In this document: positions 1 to 7,286 of the stretch, in pieces
Position numbering within the stretch: the first letter of the stretch is position 1
Layout of the letters: each line of letters starts with the position of its first letter
Source of the DNA: JAMCXS01 sp964459065
Lineage (GTDB): Bacteria > Acidobacteriota > Terriglobia > UBA7540
NCBI GenBank assembly: GCA_964459065.1
Contig: CAYWMN010000079.1
Coordinates: 1-14,424, forward strand
Length of the DNA stretch: 14,424 nucleotides
Reading direction: 5' to 3'
The notes under the pieces: generated by a model
The model's database searches: none
Seen by the model: only the letters and a program-made list of their open reading frames with translations
What the model was told of the DNA's origin: nothing
Position numbers and translations under genes: made by a program

Positions 1-2
1 TC

Positions 3-725
3 CGGCCCCGCAATGCGGACGGCGAGTGGGTTCCCGACTTTGACCCTGCGCGCGAACACCACGAGAAGGGCACCCCTCCGACCGGATTTATCGAAGGATC
101 AGGCTGGCATTACCAATGGTTTGAGCCCGCCGACCTCGCCTGGGTCATCCACGCCATGGGAAAGAATCTTTTCAACCAGCGCCTGGAAAAGTTCTTCAGC
201 TACCCCAAGCCGGGATGGTACGGCCAGTACTACAATCCCTACAATGAAACCGACCTCCAAGCGCCCTTCGAGTTCAACTTTTCCGGCATGCCCTGGGAAA
301 CCCAACGCGTGGTTCGCCGCGTCCTCAAAGAAAATTACACGACGTATTACGACGGCATTCCCGGCAATGATGACTGCGGCGAAATGTCCTCCTGGGCGGT
401 TTTGAGCATGATGGGGATTTACACGGTGGACCCGGCAAGCCTGGCCTACGAGCTGGTCAGCCCGGTGTTTCGCAAGGTGGTCATCCACTTGAACGCTCCG
501 TATCAGGGAAAAACTTTCACCATCACCGCTTCGAGAAACGCAGAGGCCAAGCCCTATATCCATAAGGTCAAACTCAACGGCCGGAAGCACCATCAAAACT
601 GGATCCGCTTCCAGGCGATCAGCGCGGGCGGCAAACTGCAGTTTGATTTGGGCCGCAAGCCCAACAAGTCCTGGGGCTCGGCGCCCGCAGACGCTCCGCC
701 CTCGCTCGGCGAGCAGCATCCTTAA
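3..725 (+). CDS. GH92 family glycosidase (alpha-mannosidase type), C-terminal part, cut by left edge
   Basis: The reading frame is open from the first bases, so the N-terminus lies outside the window; 240 residues are visible. GH92 enzymes are calcium-dependent exo-acting alpha-mannosidases, usually exported. Two blocks identify the family: EGSGWHYQWFEPAD (visible residues 31-44) and GNDDCGEMSSW (121-131), followed by the typical GIYTVDP...YELVSPVF stretch. In GH92 the Glu of the first block and the Asp-rich second block lie at the active site, and both are intact here. The tail (about 156-240) has the beta-sandwich style of the family C-terminus, ending in a Pro-rich stretch. The stop is 17 bases before the alcohol dehydrogenase start, so the two may be co-transcribed. 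The family call is firm. Linkage specificity and whether the protein is exported cannot be judged from this part. Confidence 0.88.
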   Translation, partial: RPRNADGEWVPDFDPAREHHEKGTPPTGFIEGSGWHYQWFEPADLAWVIHAMGKNLFNQRLEKFFSYPKPGWYGQYYNPYNETDLQAPFEFNFSGMPWETQRVVRRVLKENYTTYYDGIPGNDDCGEMSSWAVLSMMGIYTVDPASLAYELVSPVFRKVVIHLNAPYQGKTFTITASRNAEAKPYIHKVKLNGRKHHQNWIRFQAISAGGKLQFDLGRKPNKSWGSAPADAPPSLGEQHP

Positions 726-728
726 CGG

Positions 729-736
729 AAAGGAGG
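729..736 (+). promoter_or_regulatory. Strong Shine-Dalgarno site of the alcohol dehydrogenase
   Basis: AAAGGAGG sits 6 bases before the ATG at 743. It is one of the best ribosome binding sites in the window and fixes the start. It lies in the short gap after the GH92 stop, which suggests efficient translation from a shared transcript. Confidence 0.75.
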
Positions 737-742
737 ACCGGC

Positions 743-1753
743 ATGAAAGGCTGCGTATTACATTCCACTGCAAAGGTCGAATCCAATCCGCTACGGCTGG
801 ATGAGGTCGCAAAGCCCGTCCCCAAGGGCGACCAGATCCTCGTCCGTGTGTCAGCCTGCGGGGTTTGCCGCACCGATCTGCACGTGATCGAAGCGGAATT
901 ACCGCAGCGAAAAATGCCGGTCATCCCCGGCCATCAGGTCGTCGGTGTGGTGGAAACAATCGGCGACCGGGTCACGCGGTTCAAGCCGGGCGACCGAGTC
1001 GGAATCGCCTGGCTTCACAAAACCTGCGGGCGGTGTGACTATTGCCGCGACGGCAAGGAGAACCTTTGCGACAACGCCGGATTTACCGGCTACACGGTCG
1101 ATGGAGGTTACGCTGATTTCGCACTGGCCTCAGAGCAGTTCACCTATGCCATTCCGGAAGGATTCCCGGATGAACAGGCGGCGCCGCTGCTTTGCGCGGG
1201 AATCATCGGCTTCCGCTCGCTGCGGCTTAGCGGCATCCAACCGGGCGGCCGCCTGGGGTTTTACGGTTTCGGGTCCGCCGCCCACGTTGCCATCCAAGTG
1301 GCGCGGCATTGGAACGTGAGCGTCTACGCTGCCACACGCGACGAGCGGCATCAGGCCCTGGCGCTCGAACTTGGAGCCGAGTGGGCGGGCGGCGCGCTGG
1401 CCGAACCTCCAGCAAAACTGGATGCAGCGATTATTTTTGCGCCGGCCGGAGAGATTGTTCCGGCGGCGCTCAAGGCCCTGAAAAAAGGAGGGACGCTGGC
1501 GCTGGCCGGTATTCACATGAGCCCCACGCCTCCGCTCGATTATAACCTTCTCTACCACGAACGGATCATCCGAAGCGTTGCCAACAATACCCGGCAGGAC
1601 GGCGAGGATTTCCTGCGCATTGCCGCCGAGATTCCCATCCGAACCCAAGTGGAAACCTATCCTCTCGCTCAGGCTAACCTGGCTCTGAACAAATTGAAAA
1701 ACGACGCCATTCGGGGTTCGGCCGTTTTGCAGATCAATTCGCACCAGACTTGA
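743..1753 (+). CDS. Zinc-binding alcohol dehydrogenase family protein (MDR superfamily)
   Basis: This 336-residue protein is a medium-chain dehydrogenase/reductase, expected to oxidise alcohols or reduce aldehydes with NAD(P)(H). The N-terminal GroES-like domain has the catalytic zinc Cys42 in CGVCRTDLH, with His47 matching the usual proton-relay His. His64 is in PGHQVVG, and Cys151 is the probable third zinc ligand. The structural zinc lobe has four cysteines (95, 98, 101, 109). The Rossmann domain starts near 171 with YGFGSAAHVAIQVA (174-187), and its GFGSAA version of the glycine motif resembles the subfamily often annotated adh_fam_2 (TIGR02822). An oddity is Gln65, where most members have Glu in the GHE motif. 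The gene follows the GH92 gene by 17 bases. The substrate is unknown. Confidence 0.9.
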   Translation: MKGCVLHSTAKVESNPLRLDEVAKPVPKGDQILVRVSACGVCRTDLHVIEAELPQRKMPVIPGHQVVGVVETIGDRVTRFKPGDRVGIAWLHKTCGRCDYCRDGKENLCDNAGFTGYTVDGGYADFALASEQFTYAIPEGFPDEQAAPLLCAGIIGFRSLRLSGIQPGGRLGFYGFGSAAHVAIQVARHWNVSVYAATRDERHQALALELGAEWAGGALAEPPAKLDAAIIFAPAGEIVPAALKALKKGGTLALAGIHMSPTPPLDYNLLYHERIIRSVANNTRQDGEDFLRIAAEIPIRTQVETYPLAQANLALNKLKNDAIRGSAVLQINSHQT

Positions 1754-2074
1754 AGACGCGGGCCACTTGGAAATCCCATTCCGTAGCCACTTCCGCGCCG
1801 CCTTGCGACAACGTGCGAAACCTTCCCGCCCCCTCAAACGTCTTCCATTCCATCGCACACAATTTCGGACGGGAACAGAGTCGGTATGCTACGTTACGAT
1901 ATGGTTTCTTTCCCAGCATGGAACAAACCGGCAGGCGGGCAGCGTTGCGCAAAAATCAGACGCGAAACCAGAACCGACAGGGCTGACCCGGCCCAGCGAA
2001 GTTCCCACCCGCAGAGCCCTCTCGCGTAGGGGCGTCCGGCATAGTGAGTAAAATTTCGTTTATCGGCGGGCAGA
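1754..2074 (+). other. Gene-poor spacer between the alcohol dehydrogenase and pabBC
   Basis: This is 321 bases without a convincing gene. Short frames cross it on both strands but their translations are Arg/Pro-rich with no family motif and no ribosome binding site. I see no RNA fold, tRNA or direct repeat. Possible -10-like hexamers are TATGCT (1885-1890) and TACGAT (1895-1900), neither with a recognisable -35. The better candidate for pabBC is the box at 2049-2054. No clear terminator follows the dehydrogenase. Confidence 0.6.
2049..2054 (+). promoter_or_regulatory. Candidate -10 box upstream of pabBC
   Basis: TAAAAT matches five of six bases of the TATAAT consensus in otherwise GC-rich DNA and lies 20 bases before the TTG start at 2075. 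That would place transcription start near 2061 and leave a leader of roughly 14 bases. No good -35 hexamer is visible at the usual spacing, so the call rests on one box and its position. Confidence 0.35.
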
Positions 2075-3946
2075 TTGATACCGTTTCCTTCCCAATATTA
2101 CGAAACCCTAACCGCTCTGGCGGACAGCGTACTTCTCGAGACTTTCCGGCCGGATGCTGATAACCGGCGGAGCTATCTTTTCTTAAATCCCACTCGCATT
2201 CTGAAGGTGGAAACACTTGACGAGGTTCCACGGCTCTTCCAGCTTATCGAGGAATGCCTCAAGGAAGGGCTGTATGTTGCCGGGTTTATGAGTTACGAGT
2301 GCGGCTACCATTTCGAACCTCGTGCTGCCGTCCATCCCCACGCGCCGTCCCAACTTCCCCTTGCCTGGTTCGGTGTCTACGAACAGCCTTTTATTTTTGA
2401 TCACGGAACGGGCTCTTTTGAACCGGACCGTCCCCCGCCGGCGCAAGCGCCGCCTGCTCCCGCGCAGTGCAAAACCGATTCCCTCTCCGCATCCCGTTTT
2501 CGATTAGCGATCACCCAGGACGAGTATTGCGCAAAAGTTGAGACCATCAAGAAATACCTTGCGGCGGGCGATACCTACCAGGTCAATCTGACCACCAGAG
2601 CCTTCTTTGAGTATTCCGGATCGCCCGCGGCGCTTTTCTCCTCCCTGCGAAGCCAGCAGAAGGTGCCCTATGCGGCGATGATCCATGCAGGCGACCGCCA
2701 CGTTCTTTCTTTTTCTCCCGAGTTATTCTTCCGGCTGAAGGACGGCCGCATCACCACCCGGCCGATGAAAGGCACCGCCCCCCGGGGCCGCGACGTCGCC
2801 CAAGATGCGGAAATCAGAAACTGGCTGCGGGATGATCCCAAGAATCGCAGCGAGAACGTGATGATCGTCGATATGCTGCGGAATGACCTTGGCAGGATTG
2901 CCCGGCCCGGCTCCGTGCGGGTCGACAGGCTTTTTGCCGTGGAAACCTACGAAACCCTTTTCCAGATGACCTCCACGGTATCCGGCATCTTGCGCGCCGG
3001 GACAACGCTCTACGACCTGTTCCGGGCGGTTTTCCCGAGCGGCTCGGTGACCGGAGCGCCCAAGTGCCGCACCATGCAGATCATCCAGGGGACCGAGGAC
3101 TCTCCCCGGGGCGTGTACACCGGTGCGATCGGGTATTTTTCCCCCAGCCGCGACGCGGTCTTCAGCGTACCGATCCGAACGATGGTTCTGGCTGGGGCGG
3201 CTGGTGAAATCGGAGTGGGAAGCGGCATCGTATCCGACTCCCTTCCGCAACAGGAATATCAGGAATGTCTGCTCAAGATGCAGTTTCTCACTGGCTCCCG
3301 CCCCGCCTTCCGGCTGCTGGAGAGTCTCCGCTGGGACGGCGAATATCATTTCCTGCAGCACCACCTGGAACGGCTGCGATCATCGGCGGAGTATTTCGAC
3401 TTCCCGTTGAACGAGCCCGAGGTGGTGTTAGTCCTTGAGAACTATCAGAAACACCTTCGGGCGGGTCAAGCGTACAAGGTCCGGCTGCTCGTTGACCCTG
3501 CGGGGCAAATCGAGGTCAACCATGCGCCTCTCGGCCCGGCGCCAGAGAGCGAAACCGTCATGCTGTCACCGGTTCAGACCTCCCTGCAGGACAGGTTTCT
3601 TTACCACAAAACGACCTGCCGCGACCTGTATGAACACTGGCACGCCGAAGCCCGTCGGCGGGGGCATGCCGATGTTCTCTTTACCAATGAAAAGGGAGAG
3701 CTCACCGAGGGGGCCAACAACAATATTTTTGTCGAGGTTGCGGGCAGCCTGTTCACACCCCCGGTCGAGTGCGGGCTGCTTCCCGGTGTTTACCGGCGGG
3801 ACCTTCTGGAACGCGAACCACGCGCCTCAGAACGGATACTAACCCTTCGAGACCTCCGAACCGCCAGCGCAATCTACCTGTGCAACTCCGTGAGAGGCCT
3901 GCGAAAAGTGTGCCTGGCTGAGACGCATGATGAACCGGGAAGCTGA
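2075..3946 (+). CDS. pabB: Fused aminodeoxychorismate synthase component I / 4-amino-4-deoxychorismate lyase (PabB-PabC)
   Basis: This 623-residue bifunctional protein makes p-aminobenzoate from chorismate for folate synthesis, normally with a PabA glutaminase that is not in this window. Residues about 10-405 are the chorismate-binding PabB part: YLAAGDTYQVNLT (161-173), PMKGTAPRG (230-238) with Lys232, ENVMIVDMLRNDLGR (260-274), SGSVTGAPK (322-330) and the GIGSGIV-like VGSGIVSD (381-388). The Lys in PMKGT separates PabB from anthranilate synthase TrpE, which has Ala there. Residues about 410-623 are a class IV aminotransferase-fold PabC, with the likely PLP Lys512 in HKTTCRD and LTEGANNNIFV (543-553). 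The fusion length is usual for this arrangement. The TTG start is the only plausible one: an in-frame stop lies at 2045 with no other start codon between, and its ribosome site is weak. The Nudix gene follows closely. Confidence 0.93.
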   Translation: MIPFPSQYYETLTALADSVLLETFRPDADNRRSYLFLNPTRILKVETLDEVPRLFQLIEECLKEGLYVAGFMSYECGYHFEPRAAVHPHAPSQLPLAWFGVYEQPFIFDHGTGSFEPDRPPPAQAPPAPAQCKTDSLSASRFRLAITQDEYCAKVETIKKYLAAGDTYQVNLTTRAFFEYSGSPAALFSSLRSQQKVPYAAMIHAGDRHVLSFSPELFFRLKDGRITTRPMKGTAPRGRDVAQDAEIRNWLRDDPKNRSENVMIVDMLRNDLGRIARPGSVRVDRLFAVETYETLFQMTSTVSGILRAGTTLYDLFRAVFPSGSVTGAPKCRTMQIIQGTEDSPRGVYTGAIGYFSPSRDAVFSVPIRTMVLAGAAGEIGVGSGIVSDSLPQQEYQECLLKMQFLTGSRPAFRLLESLRWDGEYHFLQHHLERLRSSAEYFDFPLNEPEVVLVLENYQKHLRAGQAYKVRLLVDPAGQIEVNHAPLGPAPESETVMLSPVQTSLQDRFLYHKTTCRDLYEHWHAEARRRGHADVLFTNEKGELTEGANNNIFVEVAGSLFTPPVECGLLPGVYRRDLLEREPRASERILTLRDLRTASAIYLCNSVRGLRKVCLAETHDEPGS

Positions 3947-3952
3947 TTCCCG
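3936..3952 (+). terminator. Perfect hairpin around the pabBC stop codon (weak or partial terminator)
   Basis: CGGGAA (3936-3941) and TTCCCG (3947-3952) form a perfect 6-bp stem with a 5-base loop that contains the TGA stop (3944-3946). Only two T residues follow, so it is not a standard intrinsic terminator. It could attenuate, protect the mRNA 3' end or do nothing. A separate promoter candidate for the Nudix gene lies just downstream. Confidence 0.35.
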
Positions 3953-4001
3953 TTGAACCTCCTTCCTTTCCCTGCACCGGCAATTAGCCGGCAAGGTCTG
4001 A

Positions 4002-4007
4002 TAAAAT
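4002..4007 (+). promoter_or_regulatory. Candidate -10 box directly upstream of the Nudix gene
   Basis: TAAAAT (five of six consensus bases) ends 11 bases before the ATG at 4019. Transcription would start around 4013-4015, giving a leader of only about five bases. No Shine-Dalgarno site precedes this ATG, which fits a near-leaderless transcript. No convincing -35 is seen. Confidence 0.4.
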
Positions 4008-4018
4008 GTAGCTTCTAT

Positions 4019-4423
4019 ATGAGCGAAACCATCCCCATTCTGGTCACCGCGGGAATTATCCTCCGCGGGCAGGAAGTGCTGATTTGCCAGCGGCACCGTT
4101 CCGATCCCTACGGGCTCCAGTGGGAGTTTCCGGGCGGCAAAGTCCGGGACGGCGAAGGATTGAAGGCGGCTTTGCGGCGGGAGCTTGAGGAGGAGCTGGG
4201 CATCGATGCCGCGGTGGGCGCAGAAGTTTATCGATTGCGCCACCACTACCCTGACCGCTATGTCGAAGTGGTTTTCTTCCAGGTTGAATCTTATCGTGGA
4301 AAACCGGCAAACCGCGTTTTCGAGGCCATCGAATGGGCGCCGCGCCCAAGACTTTTGAAATTCAATTTTCTTGAAGCCGATCGTGATTTAGTCAAGCTGC
4401 TTGCGGAAGGAGCCCTTGTTTGA
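4019..4423 (+). CDS. MutT-type Nudix hydrolase, (deoxy)nucleoside triphosphate pyrophosphohydrolase
   Basis: This 134-residue protein has a complete Nudix box from Gly40 to Ile62: G, five residues, Glu46, seven residues, then REL-E-EELGI with the metal-binding Glu cluster 55-59. The preceding WEFPGGK (35-41) and the overall length match MutT, which cleaves 8-oxo-dGTP to the monophosphate and so cleans the nucleotide pool. The start is ATG 4019, because the MutT fold begins at once (ILVTAGIIL). A longer TTG frame from 3953 adds 22 residues with no family match. The gene follows pabBC by 72 bases, and its stop overlaps the start of the WD40 gene. Its place behind pabBC also allows a role as dihydroneopterin triphosphate pyrophosphatase in folate synthesis, since that step is done by Nudix enzymes in other bacteria. 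The substrate cannot be settled from sequence alone. Confidence 0.88.
   Translation: MSETIPILVTAGIILRGQEVLICQRHRSDPYGLQWEFPGGKVRDGEGLKAALRRELEEELGIDAAVGAEVYRLRHHYPDRYVEVVFFQVESYRGKPANRVFEAIEWAPRPRLLKFNFLEADRDLVKLLAEGALV
4405..4412 (+). promoter_or_regulatory. Shine-Dalgarno site that decides the TTG start of the WD40 gene
   Basis: GGAAGGAG lies inside the 3' end of the Nudix gene, 7 bases before the TTG at 4420. A site this good at this spacing, together with the signal peptide that begins right at the TTG, makes the non-ATG start convincing. Confidence 0.7.
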
Positions 4424-5529
4424 GATTGCTTAACAGGATTATAAGTTCGCTGACCGCCGTCTTGTTTTTGAGTTCTCTCCTCGGAGCGGTATCCCCTCAA
4501 AACGCGAAAAACCATTCCGTCCAGGCTGAGCAGGCTGAGACATCTTCATCGCCGGAGAGCTTTGCATGGGTGGGACACGGGCGCATCGAAGGCCACCTGG
4601 CGCTGTGGTTTTCCCCCGATGGCGCTTTTGCACCGGACAGCTCCGGTCTTGCGTTTGCCGACGGCAGCAAAATCGTGATGGTCAATCTCGCAACAAGTAA
4701 CATCAGCAAAGTGCTGAGCCCGAAACTTGCGCAGCTCCGTGACCTGGATATTCAATCCGTCAACTATTTGGCGGCGGACAGGCTTCTGATTCTTGGGAAC
4801 GGAGTGGTTCTTGCGAAGGGTAAACAAGCCCGCCCGACCCCGATGCTGGCCTTCCAATGGGACATCAGCCGGAATGCCAGAGTGGGAAGGATTGACGTCC
4901 TGGGAAAAGGCGGAGGATTCGGGCGGCCGCGCTATTTCCCTCAGATCGGTTATCTGGGCATGTATAAGGACAGCAGCTTCACCTTCTGGAATCCTGCCTT
5001 TCAAAAGGGAGGAACAGCCAAGATCCCCGACCTCAAGCGGAAGCCCAGTCTTTATACGCTCGCGCCTGACGGCCACTGGCTCCTGCTGGCGCAAATTGCG
5101 GCCAGCGGCAACCCCAACCCGATCGTGGTGCGCTTGAGCGAACACAAGTTTGTCGACTCCCTCGCCGGGCACGGGGGCCCCGTCCTGGGCATGGCCTTCT
5201 CCCGCGACAGCAGTAAGGTTGTGACGGCGTGCGCGGACGGCAAAGTGCGGATATGGTCAGCGCCCGGCTGGAAACTGCTTCAAACGCTTTCGGGAAACGA
5301 GGGCCCCGTGCACTGGGCGGAGTTTTCACCGGACGGGAAGTGGGTAGCGTCCGCCGGCCAGGACCACACGGTCCGGATCTGGTCGGTCGCGAGCGGAAAA
5401 CTCGTCCAGACGCTCCGCGAAAGCACCGCGCCCCTGTTAACGGTTGGGTTCTCTCCCAATGGTTCCTACCTGGCGGCAAGCACCGAACACAACGTGTTCA
5501 TTTGGCAAAAAACCCCGACCGGCCCCTGA
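4420..5529 (+). CDS. Exported WD40-repeat protein
   Basis: This protein has 369 residues and starts at TTG. The start overlaps the Nudix stop as TTGA, the non-ATG version of the ATGA arrangement that usually means translational coupling. Residues 1 to about 25 look like a signal peptide: a basic RLLNR start, then a long hydrophobic run ending near GAVS-PQNA. There is no lipobox Cys. Three clear WD repeats fill the C-terminus (about 247-280, 289-322, 330-363), with AGHGGPVLGMAFS, DGKVRIWS, FSPDGKWVASAGQDHTVRIW and FSPNGSYLAAS. The middle (45-245) is more divergent and could supply further degenerate blades of a seven-bladed propeller. WD40 propellers are binding scaffolds rather than enzymes, so the likely role is a periplasmic or secreted protein interaction. 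No partner is evident. Confidence 0.82.
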   Translation: MRLLNRIISSLTAVLFLSSLLGAVSPQNAKNHSVQAEQAETSSSPESFAWVGHGRIEGHLALWFSPDGAFAPDSSGLAFADGSKIVMVNLATSNISKVLSPKLAQLRDLDIQSVNYLAADRLLILGNGVVLAKGKQARPTPMLAFQWDISRNARVGRIDVLGKGGGFGRPRYFPQIGYLGMYKDSSFTFWNPAFQKGGTAKIPDLKRKPSLYTLAPDGHWLLLAQIAASGNPNPIVVRLSEHKFVDSLAGHGGPVLGMAFSRDSSKVVTACADGKVRIWSAPGWKLLQTLSGNEGPVHWAEFSPDGKWVASAGQDHTVRIWSVASGKLVQTLRESTAPLLTVGFSPNGSYLAASTEHNVFIWQKTPTGP

Positions 5530-5537
5530 CGTGCCGG
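5519..5537 (+). terminator. Small hairpin around the WD40 gene stop codon
   Basis: CCGGC (5519-5523) pairs perfectly with GCCGG (5533-5537), leaving a 9-base loop that holds the TGA stop (5527-5529). The tract after it is A-rich rather than T-rich, so it is not a classical terminator on this strand. A 5-bp stem is weak evidence on its own. Confidence 0.25.
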
Positions 5538-5602
5538 CGAAAAAGACTCTGACTCACAGGCGCGGCAGAAATCAACCCCCGCCTCGGGACCCAAGGAAGA
5601 TG

Positions 5603-5611
5603 TGTTAGAAT
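5603..5611 (+). promoter_or_regulatory. Candidate extended -10 promoter for rimO-yacG-pgpA
   Basis: TGTTAGAAT combines a TGn extension with TAGAAT (five of six consensus bases) in the 130-base gap before rimO. Extended -10 promoters need little -35 sequence, and none is evident here. Transcription would start near 5618, leaving a leader of about 42 bases that includes the rimO ribosome site GGAAGAAG at 5647-5654. Confidence 0.45.
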
Positions 5612-5659
5612 TTTTGTGTTGGCTTTGATGCGCCGCGCGATCACCCGGAAGAAGCTCCT

Positions 5660-7105
5660 ATGCCCAAAATTGGGATGGTCAGCCTAGGCTGCCCCAAGAA
5701 TCTTGTTGACTCTGAGGTCATGCTCGGACTGCTGGCCCGCGAAGGCTACGAATTGACCCCGCGGGCCGAAGAGGCCGAAGTGTTGATCGTCAATACCTGC
5801 AGCTTTATCGAACCCGCCAAGCAGGAATCCATCAACACCATCCTGGAGATGGCCAAGTATAAGAAGTCCGGCGCAACCAGGAAGCTGGTAGTGGCTGGTT
5901 GCCTGGTGGAGCGCTACAGGGAACAAATTCTGGAACAGATTCCGGAAGTTGATTTCGTCATCGGGACCAACGAATTGGAGCACGTCCTGGAAGCCTGCGA
6001 CCTGGAGGGCGCGGCGCGCCAGTCGCAACACGCGGTTGAACCCTATCTCTACCATGAGTTCACGCCCCGGGTGCTCGCCACGCCTTCTTACTCAGCCTAC
6101 GTTAAGATTGCAGAAGGGTGCGACCATCCCTGCTCGTTTTGTGTCATTCCGCAAATGCGCGGGAAGTTCCGGTCCCGCCGTTTTGAATCCGTCCTGCGCG
6201 AGGCCGAGCAATTGGCCCGGCAGGGGGTTCAGGAAATAACACTGATCGGGCAGGACACGACAAGCTACGGCGAAGACCTGGGCCTCCGGGACGGATTGCC
6301 GGTGTTGCTTCGCGAACTGGGTAACATCCCCGAACTGGTTTGGATCCGGTTTCTCTATTGCTATCCCAACCGCGTGACCGAAGCGCTGATCGAGGCCGTG
6401 GCGGAAACACCCAAGGTGGCCAAGTACTTTGACATTCCGCTCCAGCACGCCAGCGGGCCCGTGCTAAAGGCCATGCGGCGAGGCTCCAACGGAAAGCATT
6501 TCCTGAAAATGCTTGAGAAGATCCGCAGAGCCTTGCCGGAAGCAAGCTTGCGAACGTCTTTGATCGTCGGATTCCCAGGTGAGACCGAAGAAGATTTTAA
6601 GATTCTGACGGACTTTATCGAGGCTGCGGAGTTTGACCATCTCGGAGTCTTTCTGTACTCCAATGAAGAAACCTGCGGGTCTTACGAATATGCCCGGCAG
6701 GTTCCGTCGCGCGTGGCGAAGGCGCGTCGGCGGAAGCTGATGGCAGCTCAGCGCAAGATTTCAAAGCGCAAGCTGCGGCAAAAGGTTGGAAAAACTCTGC
6801 CCCTTATCGTCGAAGGAACGTCGGAAGAAAGTGAATGGCTTTTCCGCGGCAGGCTGGAAGGCCAGGCGCCGGGCATTGACGGCCAGGTTTATATCAATGA
6901 TTTTGCGGGCCCGGAACCGCGCGCCGGCCAATTCCGGTGGGCCACGGTGACCGATAGCGCGGATTACGATCTCGTAGCGAAGCTGGAAGCCGAGAGTTTC
7001 GGTGATTCCGGCAGCCCGGCGGCCGCCCGGAAGCCATCCCGGGACTTGGTCCAAATTCAACCGCCCTCCCGGCCGGCGTCGGCAGGCAATCATGCGGTGT
7101 CCTAA
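5660..7105 (+). CDS. rimO: Ribosomal protein uS12 (S12) methylthiotransferase RimO
   Basis: RimO is a radical SAM enzyme that adds a methylthio group to an aspartate of ribosomal protein S12. The 481-residue protein has all three parts. The N-terminal MTTase domain carries cluster ligands Cys11, Cys47 and Cys81 (GCPKNLVDSE, NTCSFI, AGCLVERY). The radical SAM core has Cys154, Cys158 and Cys161 in CDHPCSFC and IGQDTTSYG, a RimO hallmark against MiaB. A C-terminal TRAM domain spans about 385-455. The ATG has the site GGAAGAAG with 5 bases of spacing. An oddity is about 25 extra residues after the TRAM domain (SPAAARKPSR...), Pro/Ala/Arg-rich and apparently disordered. The last 14 bases overlap yacG, so part of this tail may exist because of the gene overlap. 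Confidence 0.96.
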   Translation: MPKIGMVSLGCPKNLVDSEVMLGLLAREGYELTPRAEEAEVLIVNTCSFIEPAKQESINTILEMAKYKKSGATRKLVVAGCLVERYREQILEQIPEVDFVIGTNELEHVLEACDLEGAARQSQHAVEPYLYHEFTPRVLATPSYSAYVKIAEGCDHPCSFCVIPQMRGKFRSRRFESVLREAEQLARQGVQEITLIGQDTTSYGEDLGLRDGLPVLLRELGNIPELVWIRFLYCYPNRVTEALIEAVAETPKVAKYFDIPLQHASGPVLKAMRRGSNGKHFLKMLEKIRRALPEASLRTSLIVGFPGETEEDFKILTDFIEAAEFDHLGVFLYSNEETCGSYEYARQVPSRVAKARRRKLMAAQRKISKRKLRQKVGKTLPLIVEGTSEESEWLFRGRLEGQAPGIDGQVYINDFAGPEPRAGQFRWATVTDSADYDLVAKLEAESFGDSGSPAAARKPSRDLVQIQPPSRPASAGNHAVS

Positions 7106-7286
7106 CTGTAAACAAGAAACCCAGCACGAAGGCAACCCTTACCGGCCGTTTTGCAGCGAACGCTGCAAGCTGATTGACCTCGGCAACTGGTTGGAGGGCC
7201 GGTATCGAATTGCGGGCGCAAGCGATTTCGAGGAAAGGCCGCGCCCTGAGGATGCAAACCATGGCGGCGATGAAAACGGCGGCTGA
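7092..7286 (+). CDS. yacG: DNA gyrase inhibitor YacG, small zinc protein
   Basis: This 64-residue protein has the YacG zinc site: Cys3 and Cys6 in RCPNC, then Cys21 and Cys25 in RPFCSERCKLIDLGNW (residues 18-33), which is the family signature. In E. coli YacG binds GyrB and inhibits gyrase. The acidic, Gly-rich tail (residues 40-64) is typical and probably flexible. The ATG lies inside the end of rimO, overlapping by 14 bases in another frame, and the 3' end overlaps pgpA. Translation is therefore probably coupled across rimO-yacG-pgpA. The only upstream purine-rich tract is GGCAGG inside rimO. Confidence 0.92.
   Translation: MRCPNCKQETQHEGNPYRPFCSERCKLIDLGNWLEGRYRIAGASDFEERPRPEDANHGGDENGG

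Noticed and set aside
99..812. A 237-codon - strand frame over the GH92 and alcohol dehydrogenase genes
   Set aside because: The + strand here has clear GH92 and zinc dehydrogenase motifs, and the - strand translation has none.
1767..2051. Short + strand frames in the gap before pabBC (also one from 1750)
   Set aside because: The translations are Arg/Pro/Ser-rich with no hydrophobic core or motif and no ribosome binding site.
2075..3946. Anthranilate synthase component I (TrpE) for the chorismate-binding domain
   Set aside because: Lys232 in PMKGT and the fused PabC aminotransferase-fold domain point to p-aminobenzoate synthesis, not tryptophan.
3953..4018. Upstream TTG start for the Nudix gene
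   Set aside because: It adds 22 residues outside the MutT fold and lies directly after the stop-codon hairpin with no ribosome site. ATG 4019 starts at the family boundary.
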